Shown here piece after piece: positions 7,617 through 16,469 of a stretch of 64,000 bases of DNA. The notes beneath the pieces are model-generated. The model was not told where the DNA came from, searched no databases, and saw only the letters and a list, made by a program, of their open reading frames with translations. The DNA lies in NCBI GenBank assembly GCA_030525285.1, contig JAUNFA010000005.1, positions 28,707 to 92,706 on the forward strand, read 5' to 3'. Position numbers and translations under genes: made by a program. Source of the DNA: Bacillota bacterium (GTDB lineage Bacteria; Bacillota; Clostridia; Peptostreptococcales; Anaerovoracaceae). Positions within the stretch are counted from its first letter, which is position 1; each line of letters starts with the position of its first letter.

Positions 7617-8327
7617 ATGAAAATTTTTCCCGCAATCGATTTAAGAGATGGTAAGGTTGTAAGACTTTATCAGGGCGATTACGACAAGATGACGGTATAT
7701 CAGGAAAATCCCGTTGATGTGGCAAGAAGCTTCAGAGATGCAGGCGCAGACTGTCTTCATCTCGTTGACCTTGATGGGGCTAAGGACGGAGAGCTTGTGA
7801 ATTTTGAAACTATTAAGGCGATAGTTGAGGAAGTGGACATGTTCGTTGAAGTCGGAGGCGGCATTAGAGATGAGGAAAGAATAAGACAGTATCTTGAGCT
7901 GGGTGTCGGCCGTGTGATTCTGGGCACGATTGCAGTAAAAGACCCTGAATTCCTTGAAAATATGGTTGGCAGATATGGTGAAAAGATTGCTGTAGGTGTT
8001 GACGCCAGAGATGGACATGTAGCAGTTAATGGATGGAAAGAAATCACGGATATTGACAGCTTGGAATTTTGCAGATACCTGAGAGATATCGGTGTGAAGA
8101 CTGTAATCTATACGGATATTTCAAGAGATGGTGGGCTGCAGGGAACAAATATGAAAGTCTATGAGAAGCTTAGGGAAATAGATGGTCTGCAAATCACAGC
8201 CTCAGGTGGTATAAGCTTTATGGATGAGATTGCATCACTTAAGGATGTGACCGCAGCAGCGATACTGGGCAAGGCAATATACAGCGGGGTTATTGATTTG
8301 GCTGAGGCGGTAAGACTGGCCGAATAA
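7617..8327 (+). CDS. hisA: Phosphoribosylformimino-AICAR ribotide isomerase
   Basis: A 236-residue TIM-barrel isomerase acting between HisI/HisE and the HisHF synthase. MKIFPAIDLRDGKVVRLYQGDY holds the first catalytic aspartate, and YTDISRDGGLQGTN holds the second. Glycine-rich phosphate-binding turns (EVGGGIRDEE and TASGGISF) come at the ends of strands. The ATG at 7617 follows an AGGTGGT ribosome site; the longer frame starting at 7593 runs into hisH and is not used. Confidence 0.95.
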   Translation: MKIFPAIDLRDGKVVRLYQGDYDKMTVYQENPVDVARSFRDAGADCLHLVDLDGAKDGELVNFETIKAIVEEVDMFVEVGGGIRDEERIRQYLELGVGRVILGTIAVKDPEFLENMVGRYGEKIAVGVDARDGHVAVNGWKEITDIDSLEFCRYLRDIGVKTVIYTDISRDGGLQGTNMKVYEKLREIDGLQITASGGISFMDEIASLKDVTAAAILGKAIYSGVIDLAEAVRLAE

Positions 8328-8356
8328 AATGCGCCATAAAGGCTGAAAGGATTGAA

Positions 8357-9112
8357 ATGATTACAAAGAGAATTATTCCCTGTCTTGATGTAAGAAACGG
8401 CAGGGTCGTAAAAGGAATGAATTTTGAAGGGATACAGGATGTTTCTGATCCGGTGGAAATGGCCAGATTCTATAATGTTGAAGGTGCTGATGAACTTGTT
8501 TTTTATGATATCACAGCAAGTGTTGAAGAGCGTGGAATATTCACAGACATACTTAGGAAGGTGGCCTCAGAGATTTTCATACCGTTGACAGTCGGTGGCG
8601 GAATCAACAGCCTTGAAGATTTTGACAGAGTACTCAAATGCGGTGCTGATAAGGTGAGCGTCAACAGCGGAGCCATTAGAAATCCCGGAATAATTGAACA
8701 GGCGGCCAAAAGGTATGGAGACCAGTGTGTCGTATTGAGCATGGACATAAAGAGGGTTGACGGAACGTTTAAAATCTTTGCAAAAGGAGGACGAGAGAAT
8801 ACAGGTATCGACGCCATGGAATGGGTCGTTAACGGTGTAAACAGTGGTGCCGGAGAGCTTGTTGTCAACAGCATTGATACTGATGGCGTCAAAGGCGGAT
8901 TCGATTTGGAACTCCTTGACGAGATTGCTGCACGTGTTAATGTGCCGATAATTGCGTCAGGTGGAGCAGGCAAAATGGAAGATTTTTCTGAACTGTTCAG
9001 ACATAAGGGAATTGATGCAGGACTTGCTGCAAGTATTTTTCATTACAAAGAAATCAAAATCAGAGATCTTAAGGAATATCTCAAGGGCGAAGGCATAGAG
9101 GTGAGATTGTAA
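8357..9112 (+). CDS. hisF: Imidazole glycerol phosphate synthase, cyclase subunit
   Basis: A 251-residue TIM-barrel that uses ammonia from HisH to make imidazole glycerol phosphate and AICAR. ITKRIIPCLDVRNGRVVKG carries the catalytic Asp11, and VNSIDTDGVKGGFD carries the other catalytic aspartate near residue 176 (numbering here). The phosphate-binding turns LTVGGGINS and IASGGAGK are intact. An AAAGGA site precedes the ATG, and the stop overlaps the hisI start (TAATG). Confidence 0.96.
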   Translation: MITKRIIPCLDVRNGRVVKGMNFEGIQDVSDPVEMARFYNVEGADELVFYDITASVEERGIFTDILRKVASEIFIPLTVGGGINSLEDFDRVLKCGADKVSVNSGAIRNPGIIEQAAKRYGDQCVVLSMDIKRVDGTFKIFAKGGRENTGIDAMEWVVNGVNSGAGELVVNSIDTDGVKGGFDLELLDEIAARVNVPIIASGGAGKMEDFSELFRHKGIDAGLAASIFHYKEIKIRDLKEYLKGEGIEVRL

Positions 9113-9432
9113 TGATTGACATAAGTAAAATAAAATACGATGAGAAAGGTTTGGTGCCTGCAGTTGTGCAGGATTATTATACCGGACAGGTACTTACAGT
9201 AGCATACATGAATGAGGAATCTCTCGGCATAACCATCAAAGAGGGTCGTACCTGCTTTTGGTCAAGAAGCAGACAGGAACTGTGGAGAAAAGGAGAAACC
9301 AGCGGTAATACTCAAAAGGTAATGGAAATAATTGCAGATTGCGATTATGATGCACTGGTCGTTAAAGTGATAAAGAAGGGACCGGCATGTCACACCGGAG
9401 CAGAAAGCTGCTTTCATAACACAATTTTATAG
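9112..9432 (+). CDS. hisI: Phosphoribosyl-AMP cyclohydrolase
   Basis: A 106-residue zinc enzyme that opens the purine ring of phosphoribosyl-AMP. The TCFWSRSRQELWRKGETSGN block and the zinc ligands in DCDYDAL and GPACHTGAESCF are conserved. There is no fused HisE pyrophosphohydrolase domain and no separate hisE here, so that step must be encoded elsewhere. It is the last gene of the operon and is followed by a terminator. Confidence 0.95.
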   Translation: MIDISKIKYDEKGLVPAVVQDYYTGQVLTVAYMNEESLGITIKEGRTCFWSRSRQELWRKGETSGNTQKVMEIIADCDYDALVVKVIKKGPACHTGAESCFHNTIL

Positions 9433-9438
9433 ATAATA

Positions 9439-9471
9439 ATTGCCCGCGACTGATGTCACGGGCAACTTTTG
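9439..9471 (+). terminator. Terminator after the his operon
   Basis: A stem of about 11 bp with one mismatch (TTGCCCGCGAC against GTCACGGGCAA, loop TGAT at 9451-9454) is followed by CTTTTG. The opposing mgtC-like gene ends 25 bp beyond it, so it may serve both. Confidence 0.75.
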
Positions 9472-9495
9472 AATAAGGGCAATGTACTTGTTGTA

Positions 9496-10197
9496 TTAGT
9501 AATTTTCGACGATAAATACACCGTCAATCAATTCGATGTCATGCTTAAGCGCTTTAAGGTCTGTACCCTTAGGCATGAAAGCTATTATGTTAAAGGAAAG
9601 CCTGCCATTGGCATCTTCAACTTTGATAAGTGTAACTTCAATACTCGAACCATTGTGGGCTTCAATGTAGTGACTGACATCTCTCATTACTGTTACGGAA
9701 TCCACTATGAGATAATAGTTGATGGCTCTTGATTTGGCATAAACATGTTCTTCGAATTTAGGAAGAACAGTGAGGCTACAGAAAATGAGAATACCGCCGA
9801 TTATTGCTCCGCTATAAAAGCCTATGCCGCAGGCAAGTCCAATACACGCAGATGCCCAAAGTCCGGCAGCGGTAGTAAGTCCTTTAACTTTCTCACGTCC
9901 TGCAACGATTATGGTTCCGGCGCCGAGGAATCCGACACCTGTTATGACTTGTGCTCCAAGGCGGACTACATCACCGTTGTTTATGGCTGTGTAGAAATGA
10001 TCAAAACAGAACTGGTTAGTTAGCATTACAATTGCAGAGCCTACACAGACGAGAATGTGAGTACGAAATCCGGCGGGATGTTTGTTGGCACCTCTTTCAA
10101 GACCAACGGCACCGCCGATTATAATGGCAAGAATAAGCCTGAGGGATATGGATGCAATATTTATTTCATAAAAAATGTCGGGTAGTGTAAAAAACAT
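9496..10197 (-). CDS. MgtC/SapB family inner-membrane protein
   Basis: A 233-residue protein with an N-terminal half of about four or five membrane helices and a soluble C-terminal ACT-like domain, the MgtC/SapB layout. The family mark is ISLRLILAIIIGGAVGLERG followed by AGFRTHILVCVGSA and LGAQVITGVGFLGAGTII. The start at 10197 (MFFTLPDIFYE) follows AAAGGTG; a longer frame from 10299 adds residues with no ribosome site. Members are tied to magnesium limitation or to ATP synthase control in other bacteria, but nothing in this context tells which role applies. It is transcribed alone and diverges from pyrH. Confidence 0.85.
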   Translation of the reverse strand: MFFTLPDIFYEINIASISLRLILAIIIGGAVGLERGANKHPAGFRTHILVCVGSAIVMLTNQFCFDHFYTAINNGDVVRLGAQVITGVGFLGAGTIIVAGREKVKGLTTAAGLWASACIGLACGIGFYSGAIIGGILIFCSLTVLPKFEEHVYAKSRAINYYLIVDSVTVMRDVSHYIEAHNGSSIEVTLIKVEDANGRLSFNIIAFMPKGTDLKALKHDIELIDGVFIVENY

Positions 10198-10268
10198 TCT
10201 CAAATCACCTTTCAGAAGTAAGTTACAGAATATATTTAACGTTATTATAGCACAGCAGTTACCAGATA

Positions 10269-10277
10269 TGGTATAAT
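10269..10277 (+). promoter_or_regulatory. Extended -10 promoter of pyrH-frr
   Basis: TGGTATAAT gives a perfect -10 (10272-10277) with the TG of an extended -10. No good -35 is seen at 17 bp, which fits extended -10 promoters. Transcription would start near 10284, about 30 nt before pyrH. Confidence 0.65.
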
Positions 10278-10314
10278 CGGTAGCAGAATTATAGAACACA
10301 ACAAGGAGATTATG

Positions 10315-11019
10315 ATGGAAGCAAAATATAAGCGAGTTCTGCTAAAAATCAGTGGAGAAGCGCTGGCCGGTGATGAACGTTTCGGCATTAACGAAGCCAT
10401 GCTTAAGAAGGTGGCTGATCAGGTAAAAGAGATTACTCAGATGGGAGTTGAGGTTGCAATTGTTGTTGGCGGCGGCAATTTCTGGAGAGGAAGAACCGGC
10501 AAGAGTATTGACAGAGCAACGGCAGATTACATGGGAATGCTGGCTACAGTAATGAATGCTATGGCACTTCAGGATGCTTTTGAGAGCGAAGGTCTTCCAA
10601 CTAGAGTTCAGACTGCAATAGAAATGAGAGAAGTGGCTGAACCGTACATCAGAAGAAAGGCGATCAGCCATCTTGAAGGCAAGAAAGTTGTAATATTCGG
10701 TGCAGGAACAGGTAATCCTTTCTTCTCAACAGATACTACAGCAGCGCTCAGAGCAGCAGAAATCGATGCCGAAGTAATTCTTCTTGCCAAGAAGATAGAT
10801 GCAGTTTATTCAGATGATCCGGAAACAAATCCTGATGCAGTAAAGTATGAGAGACTTACACATACTGAAGTGCTCGAAAAGGACCTTAAGGTTATGGATT
10901 CAACTGCAGCTGCATTGTGCAGAGACAATAGTATTGCAATTCACGTTTTCGCACTAGCTGAGGATGGCAACATCAAGAAGGCGGTATGTGGCGAGAGCAT
11001 CGGAACAATAGTTAAATAA
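10315..11019 (+). CDS. pyrH: UMP kinase
   Basis: A 234-residue amino-acid-kinase-fold enzyme that phosphorylates [25 protein letters not shown] is the family start, followed by [10 protein letters not shown] (phosphate binding), [14 protein letters not shown] and the [17 protein letters not shown] loop. Two ATG codons at 10312 and 10315 follow AAGGAG; spacing favours the second. pyrH-frr is a usual pair, but rpsB and tsf, which often precede it, are not here. Confidence 0.95.
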   Translation: MEAKYKRVLLKISGEALAGDERFGINEAMLKKVADQVKEITQMGVEVAIVVGGGNFWRGRTGKSIDRATADYMGMLATVMNAMALQDAFESEGLPTRVQTAIEMREVAEPYIRRKAISHLEGKKVVIFGAGTGNPFFSTDTTAALRAAEIDAEVILLAKKIDAVYSDDPETNPDAVKYERLTHTEVLEKDLKVMDSTAAALCRDNSIAIHVFALAEDGNIKKAVCGESIGTIVK

Positions 11020-11035
11020 CGCATGGAGGTACAGT

Positions 11036-11593
11036 ATGTCAGATTTTAATCTTAGTTTATTAGAAGAAAAAATTGTCAAGAGCATTGAAATGTTAAAGGA
11101 AGAATTATCAACAGTAAGAGCAGGAAGAGCTAATGCGGCGCTTGTTGACAAAGTAATGGTTGAATATTACGGCACACCTACACCGCTAAAGTCATTGGCA
11201 AACATTTCAGTACCGGAGCCTAGAACTCTGCTCATCGCACCTTTTGATGCCAAGAGCATTCCGGACATTGAGAAGGGAATCAACATTGCAAACATCGGAA
11301 TCAATCCTGTTAACGACGGTAAGCTTATAAGACTGGTAATCCCTCAGGTAACTGAAGAAAGAAGAAAAGAGCTTACAAAGACAGTCAAGGCAATGGGAGA
11401 AGAAACGAAGGTTGCAATAAGAAACCTTAGAAGAGATTTCAATGACAAGGCTAAGAAAGCGGAAAAGGCTGGAGATTTAACAGAGGATGATGTTAAAGAT
11501 TTCCTCGATGATATCCAGAAAGCTCACGATAAGGCAATAAAGGATATTGACAGCATTATTGCAGACAAAGACAAGGAAATCATGGAAGTTTAA
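11036..11593 (+). CDS. frr: Ribosome recycling factor
   Basis: A 185-residue factor that, with EF-G, splits post-termination ribosomes. The three-helix bundle and the hinge domain are visible: LSTVRAGRANAALVD near residue 25, PEPRTLLIAPFD in the small domain, and GKLIRLVIPQVTEERRKEL near residue 100. Length and sequence are standard. GGAGG precedes the ATG, and a terminator follows 8 bp after the stop. Confidence 0.97.
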   Translation: MSDFNLSLLEEKIVKSIEMLKEELSTVRAGRANAALVDKVMVEYYGTPTPLKSLANISVPEPRTLLIAPFDAKSIPDIEKGINIANIGINPVNDGKLIRLVIPQVTEERRKELTKTVKAMGEETKVAIRNLRRDFNDKAKKAEKAGDLTEDDVKDFLDDIQKAHDKAIKDIDSIIADKDKEIMEV

Positions 11594-11601
11594 GCTTTAT
11601 G

Positions 11602-11632
11602 GATGTGACTCGTTTCGAGTCACATCATTTTT
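11602..11632 (+). terminator. Terminator after frr
   Basis: An 11-bp perfect stem (11602-11612 with 11616-11626) with a three-base loop is followed by ATTTTTA. It separates pyrH-frr from the uppS operon, which would then need its own promoter or rely on read-through. Confidence 0.85.
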
Positions 11633-11668
11633 AATAAAAACATAAAATCATAACATAGGGAGATTATA

Positions 11669-12385
11669 ATGCTTGATAGAGATAGAATGCCGCGCCACGT
11701 GGCAATAATCATGGACGGTAACGGAAGGTGGGCCAAAGCACATAATATGCCTAGGGTACTCGGACATAATGCCGGAATGAAGGCAATGAAAAAAATAGTC
11801 GACCATTCGGATAAGCTGGGAATTGAATATCTGACAGTATATGCTTTTTCAACAGAAAACTGGAAGCGCTCCGTTGAAGAGGTAAGTGGCATATTCAAGC
11901 TGCTTGTCAAATATGTTCAAAGCGATCTTAAGGAACTTATCGCCAATAATGTTCACGTTAATATTCTGGGAGACTATTCTGCAATTCCTGATGATGCCAG
12001 AAATAGCCTTGAGAAAACCCTTAAACAGACTCATGACAATGATGGACTGAAGTTTAATATTGCCATAAATTACGGTAGTCGTGATGAAATAAGAAGAAGT
12101 GTAAGCGAAATATGCAAACGTGTAAAAGATGGCGAAATCGAGTCAGATGACGTAAACGAAGAAATGATAGGCGAGCATCTTTTTACCGGTCACAAGAATA
12201 TTCCGGATCCGGAAGTTGTTATAAGAACCAGTGGTGAGGAAAGACTGTCAAATTTCCTGCTGTGGCAGTGCGCATACAGTGAATTCGTTTTCGTAGATGA
12301 TTTATGGCCGGACTTTACACCTGAGAAATATGAACAGGCATTGGCTGTATATCAGAACAGAAACAGAAGGTTTGGAGGAAGATAG
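11669..12385 (+). CDS. uppS: Isoprenyl transferase (undecaprenyl diphosphate synthase)
   Basis: A 238-residue cis-prenyltransferase that builds the C55 lipid carrier for peptidoglycan. The catalytic aspartate is in HVAIIMDGNGRWA (Asp16), with TVYAFSTENWKR and the late IRTSGEERLSNFLLWQ block that binds isopentenyl diphosphate. AGGGAG lies before the ATG. It opens a set of isoprenoid and envelope genes and abuts cdsA without a gap. Confidence 0.95.
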   Translation: MLDRDRMPRHVAIIMDGNGRWAKAHNMPRVLGHNAGMKAMKKIVDHSDKLGIEYLTVYAFSTENWKRSVEEVSGIFKLLVKYVQSDLKELIANNVHVNILGDYSAIPDDARNSLEKTLKQTHDNDGLKFNIAINYGSRDEIRRSVSEICKRVKDGEIESDDVNEEMIGEHLFTGHKNIPDPEVVIRTSGEERLSNFLLWQCAYSEFVFVDDLWPDFTPEKYEQALAVYQNRNRRFGGR

Positions 12386-13201
12386 ATGAAAACCAGAATT
12401 ATTTCAGGAGCGGTAATTGCTGTTGTAACAGCAGTTCTGCTGATTTTGAAAGGATGGGTGCTCTTTGCAGCATGCTACCTGCTCAGTCTTATGGGAGTAT
12501 ATGAATTCTTCAAGGGATTCAGAGTAATGAACATAAATCCGTGTTATCCGATTGCCGTAGGTTCCATAACGGTTCTTTATGGGATTGCAGCTTTGGGAAA
12601 GAATGGAGTGGATTTCCTCAGAGGCGATATGTCGGGCTGGATGATGGCATGGCTTTTCGCGACTGTAGTGGCATGTCTTCTTTACCTGTTCAAGATTGAG
12701 AAGAGAAAACCTGAAGATTCAATGGCAACAATAACAGGTATTGTTTACGTGGGATTTTTCTTCTATCACCTGGCGGCAATAGGAATGCTTGATGGATACA
12801 GCATATTCGTATGGATGGTAATGATTACAGCCTTTGTAACGGATACCTCGGCATATTTTGCGGGAGTATTCTTTGGCAAGCATAAGATGACCCCTGTAAT
12901 AAGCCCCAAAAAAACATGGGAGGGTGCTGCAGGTGGCGTAATCGGAACCATAATTGTAAGTGGATTGTTCGGTCTTTTCTTCATGAATGATCATATTGTG
13001 GACTGTATGATAATAGGCCTGATAGGAGCTGTAATTTCAATGTTCGGAGACCTTACGGCATCTATATTCAAGAGAAAGATGGGGATAAAGGATTACGGCA
13101 ATCTGATACCTGGTCACGGTGGCATTTTGGACAGATTTGACAGTGTTCTGTTCACAGCACCTGTAATTTATTACTATATCGTTCTGGTAATCGGAGCATA
13201 G
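12386..13201 (+). CDS. cdsA: Phosphatidate cytidylyltransferase
   Basis: A 271-residue membrane protein with about eight hydrophobic helices that makes CDP-diacylglycerol for phospholipid synthesis. The C-terminal signature GDLTASIFKRKMGIKDYGNL, continuing to PGHGGILDRFDS, is complete, with the metal-binding aspartates. The ATG follows the uppS stop directly; the GGAGGAAG ribosome site lies in the uppS end, which points to translational coupling. Confidence 0.95.
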   Translation: MKTRIISGAVIAVVTAVLLILKGWVLFAACYLLSLMGVYEFFKGFRVMNINPCYPIAVGSITVLYGIAALGKNGVDFLRGDMSGWMMAWLFATVVACLLYLFKIEKRKPEDSMATITGIVYVGFFFYHLAAIGMLDGYSIFVWMVMITAFVTDTSAYFAGVFFGKHKMTPVISPKKTWEGAAGGVIGTIIVSGLFGLFFMNDHIVDCMIIGLIGAVISMFGDLTASIFKRKMGIKDYGNLIPGHGGILDRFDSVLFTAPVIYYYIVLVIGA

Positions 13202-13209
13202 GAGATATT

Positions 13210-14361
13210 ATGAAAAGAATTTCAATTTTGGGCAGTACAGGGTCCATCGGCACACAGGCTCTCGATGTAATAAGGAATAACAGGGACAGATACAGTGTTG
13301 CAGCACTTTCCTGTGCCGGAAGCGTTGAACTGCTGAGAAAACAGATAGAGGAGTTCAGACCAGAGGCGGCGGCACTGGCATTTGAAAAGGATGCATGCAT
13401 GCTTTCTGCAGAATACAAGGATGTTGAATTTTATTGGGGTAAGGACGGACTTAATGAAATTGCCTCAATGGAAGGCTGTGATATGGTTCTTAATTCTCTG
13501 ATGGGAATGAGAGGTCTTGAGCCGACACTTGCGGCGGCAGAACATGGTAAGGACATTGCTTTTGCAAACAAGGAAACTCTTGTGGCAGGTGGTGAGATTG
13601 TTACTGAGACTGTAAGAAAAAACAATGTAAAACTGCTGCCTGTGGACAGTGAACACAGTGCAATTTTTCAATGTCTTCAGGGAAATGAAGGTAATCCGAT
13701 TAAAAGAATAATACTTACAGCTTCAGGTGGCCCATTCAGGGGATATACTCTGAAGCAGCTGCAAAAGGTTACTTTGGAGCAGGCCCTCAATCATCCGAAC
13801 TGGTCAATGGGCAGCAAGATTACTATTGATTCAGCTACAATGATGAATAAGGGACTTGAGGTTATTGAAGCGAAATGGCTCTTTGATGTTCCTCTGGATA
13901 AGATACAGATTGTTGTTCATCCTCAGAGCGTACTGCATTCAGCAGTCGAATATGAAGACTGTTCTGTAATCGGACAGCTGGGAAATCCTGACATGAGAGT
14001 CCCTATAGCTTATGCATTCGCATATCCTAAGAGAATAGACCTTGGTGGAAGTGTTTCATCACTTGACATGTTCAGTTTTGAAGGTGGACTTACATTCCAC
14101 AAGGCGGATACGGATGTCTTCAAAACGATAAACATGGCATATGAGGCAAGCCGCAGAGGTGGCAGTTATCCTGTAGTTCTCAATGGGGCCAATGAGGTGC
14201 TTGTTGATAAATTCCTTCACGGACTGATAGGGTTCACGGATATACAGAATTTCCTGGAGAAAATTCTTGAAGAACATGATCCCATATACAACCTTACCCT
14301 CGAACAGGTACTTGAAGAGGACAGGAAAATCAGAGAATTAACAGAGGCGATAACAATATGA
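13210..14361 (+). CDS. dxr: 1-deoxy-D-xylulose-5-phosphate reductoisomerase
   Basis: A 383-residue NADPH enzyme that makes MEP, the second step of the isoprenoid pathway whose product feeds UppS. The GSTGSIGTQALDVI start binds NADPH; PVDSEHSAIFQCLQG and TIDSATMMNKGLEVIEA hold the metal and substrate residues. The stop overlaps the rseP start by four bases. The later pathway gene ispG follows after rseP. Confidence 0.96.
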   Translation: MKRISILGSTGSIGTQALDVIRNNRDRYSVAALSCAGSVELLRKQIEEFRPEAAALAFEKDACMLSAEYKDVEFYWGKDGLNEIASMEGCDMVLNSLMGMRGLEPTLAAAEHGKDIAFANKETLVAGGEIVTETVRKNNVKLLPVDSEHSAIFQCLQGNEGNPIKRIILTASGGPFRGYTLKQLQKVTLEQALNHPNWSMGSKITIDSATMMNKGLEVIEAKWLFDVPLDKIQIVVHPQSVLHSAVEYEDCSVIGQLGNPDMRVPIAYAFAYPKRIDLGGSVSSLDMFSFEGGLTFHKADTDVFKTINMAYEASRRGGSYPVVLNGANEVLVDKFLHGLIGFTDIQNFLEKILEEHDPIYNLTLEQVLEEDRKIRELTEAITI

Positions 14362-15371
14362 CAATAATTTATGCTGTTTTAATATTTTGTCTGCTCATTT
14401 TCGTACATGAGCTGGGACATTTCATAACAGCCAAAGCGTGTGGCGTTAAAGTAAATGAATTTGCAATAGGAATGGGACCTGCGTTTTTTCAGAAAGAAAG
14501 AGGCGAAACCACTTATTCCCTGCGAATATTTCCGATAGGCGGGTTCTGTGCCATGGAGGGCGAGGACGAAGATTCGGAAGATCCGAGAGCATTTAACAAT
14601 AGACCGGCATGGCAGAAGGCAATTGTTCTTGTGGCCGGTTCACTTATGAATGTTATCACCTGCATAGTTTTGCTTATGGCCGTATATCTGGTTATCGGAA
14701 CGGCTACAACGACAATCGGAAGCATTTCAGACGGATATCCTGCTCAGGAGGCAGGCCTTCAGGTTGGCGATACACTAGTATCAATTGACGGTAATCAGGT
14801 CAATTCTTGGAATGATGTAGCTGAGTATGTGCCGGGAAAAGAAAAAAGTACCGTTGAAGTTGTAGTTGATAGAGACGGCAGCCGGCTTACTCTTGACGTA
14901 GGAACAAGATATAATGAGGATTCGGGAAGATATATACTGGGCATTGTAACCAAGGTGGCACATTCACCGGCAAAGGCGATAACAGGCGGATTCAGGGGAA
15001 CATGGGATCTGACCAAATTCATGTACAAAACTCTTAAGCAGCTGTTTACAGGCGAGGTCTCGGCCAAAGAGCTGAGCGGTCCCGTAGGAATAGTGTATGC
15101 AGTAAATACCACGGCAAGTACAGGTGTAATGAATGTGGTATATCTTGCCGCACTTTTGAGCCTTAACCTGGCAGTTATTAATATGCTGCCATTCCCGGCT
15201 CTTGACGGTGGAAGAATACTTTTCCTTGTAATACGCAAGATAACAGGCAAAAAGGTGACAGACAAAATGGAAGGATACGTTCACATGATTGGCATGATGT
15301 GCCTGTTTGCACTTATGATATATGTTACATTCAATGATGTGATTCGATTTATAATCCCAATTTTTTCATAG
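14358..15371 (+). CDS. rseP: RIP metalloprotease (site-2 protease) RseP
   Basis: A 337-residue membrane protease. The zinc motif HELGH is at residues 17-21 in the first helix; a PDZ domain follows at about residues 125-200 (GYPAQEAGLQVGDTLVSIDG), and the third zinc ligand is in NMLPFPALDGGRILF. Members cut transmembrane anti-sigma factors and remnant signal peptides within the membrane. Its place between dxr and ispG is a common Bacillota arrangement. The substrate cannot be told from this window. Confidence 0.94.
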   Translation: MTIIYAVLIFCLLIFVHELGHFITAKACGVKVNEFAIGMGPAFFQKERGETTYSLRIFPIGGFCAMEGEDEDSEDPRAFNNRPAWQKAIVLVAGSLMNVITCIVLLMAVYLVIGTATTTIGSISDGYPAQEAGLQVGDTLVSIDGNQVNSWNDVAEYVPGKEKSTVEVVVDRDGSRLTLDVGTRYNEDSGRYILGIVTKVAHSPAKAITGGFRGTWDLTKFMYKTLKQLFTGEVSAKELSGPVGIVYAVNTTASTGVMNVVYLAALLSLNLAVINMLPFPALDGGRILFLVIRKITGKKVTDKMEGYVHMIGMMCLFALMIYVTFNDVIRFIIPIFS

Positions 15372-15398
15372 CAATGTCCGGATGGAGGATTGACAGAC

Positions 15399-16469
15399 AT
15401 GAAGAAAAAAGTTTTTTGCGGAGATGTTCAGATAGGTGGAGGCGCTCCGGTATCAATACAGTCAATGACCAATACTGCTACTGCAGACGTTAAAAGTTCT
15501 CTCGAACAGATTGCGGCGTTAAGGGATGCAGGATGTGAAATAATAAGACTTGCTGTACCTGATATGGAGGCAGCTGCGGCACTGAAAGAGATAAAAAGAA
15601 AAGCAGGAATTCCGGTAGTTGCAGATATACATTTTGATTACAGACTTGCACTGGAGTCAATGAAGAGCGGTGTGGATAAAATAAGAATAAACCCTGGAAA
15701 CATTGGCGACAGAGAAAATATAAAAAAAGTTGTGGACATGGCCAAAGAGAGGGAAATCCCTATCAGAGTAGGTGTGAATTCCGGATCTCTCGAAAAAGAC
15801 ATACTGGAGTATTACGGACGTGTTACAGCTGAGGGACTGGCTGAGAGCGCATTGAGAAATGTCAGGATTCTTGAAGATTTTAATTATGACAATATCGTCA
15901 TATCGCTCAAATCCAGCAATGTTCCTATGAACTATCAGGCATATAAGATAGTGAATGAGGCATGTGATTATCCGCTTCACATAGGTGTGACTGAAGCAGG
16001 AATACCATCGAGAGGAAGAATTAAATCTGCCGCAGGTGTAGGAGCACTTCTCCTTGAAGACATCGGTGATACCATGAGAATATCCCTTACTGCAAATCCA
16101 GTCGAAGAGATAATAATGGCGAGAGAACTCCTTGCAGCACTGGGAATGAGGAAGGAAAAGGCCGAAATAGTTTCATGTCCTACATGTGGCAGAACTGAAG
16201 TTAACCTTGAGGTTATTGCCACAGAGATAGATAGAAGGGTAACTGCGCTCTATGACAGATTGGGAGCATCAGCCAGACCTGTCAAGATTGCAGTTATGGG
16301 ATGTGTTGTTAACGGACCCGGAGAATCCAAGGGAGCTGATATTGGTGTAGCCTGTGGCAAAGGCAAGGGCGTAATATTTGAGAAAGGTGAAATAATCAAG
16401 ACTGTAAGTGAAGACGAAATCACAGATGAGATATTGAGGCTTGCAGAGGAATACAGCACGAGATGTTAG
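15399..16469 (+). CDS. ispG: 4-hydroxy-3-methylbut-2-enyl diphosphate synthase (flavodoxin)
   Basis: A 356-residue iron-sulfur enzyme of the MEP pathway. The TIM-barrel start VQIGGGAPVSIQSMTNTATA and the 4Fe-4S cysteines in SCPTCGRTEVNLE and MGCVVNGPGESKGAD are in place. A TTG at 15390 opens the frame earlier, but GGAGG at 15384-15388 fits the ATG at 15399 far better. It overlaps the start of polC by seven bases. Confidence 0.95.
   Translation: MKKKVFCGDVQIGGGAPVSIQSMTNTATADVKSSLEQIAALRDAGCEIIRLAVPDMEAAAALKEIKRKAGIPVVADIHFDYRLALESMKSGVDKIRINPGNIGDRENIKKVVDMAKEREIPIRVGVNSGSLEKDILEYYGRVTAEGLAESALRNVRILEDFNYDNIVISLKSSNVPMNYQAYKIVNEACDYPLHIGVTEAGIPSRGRIKSAAGVGALLLEDIGDTMRISLTANPVEEIIMARELLAALGMRKEKAEIVSCPTCGRTEVNLEVIATEIDRRVTALYDRLGASARPVKIAVMGCVVNGPGESKGADIGVACGKGKGVIFEKGEIIKTVSEDEITDEILRLAEEYSTRC

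Noticed and set aside
9469..10023. Two + strand frames over the MgtC-like gene
   Set aside because: They lie opposite a conserved membrane protein gene and lack ribosome sites.
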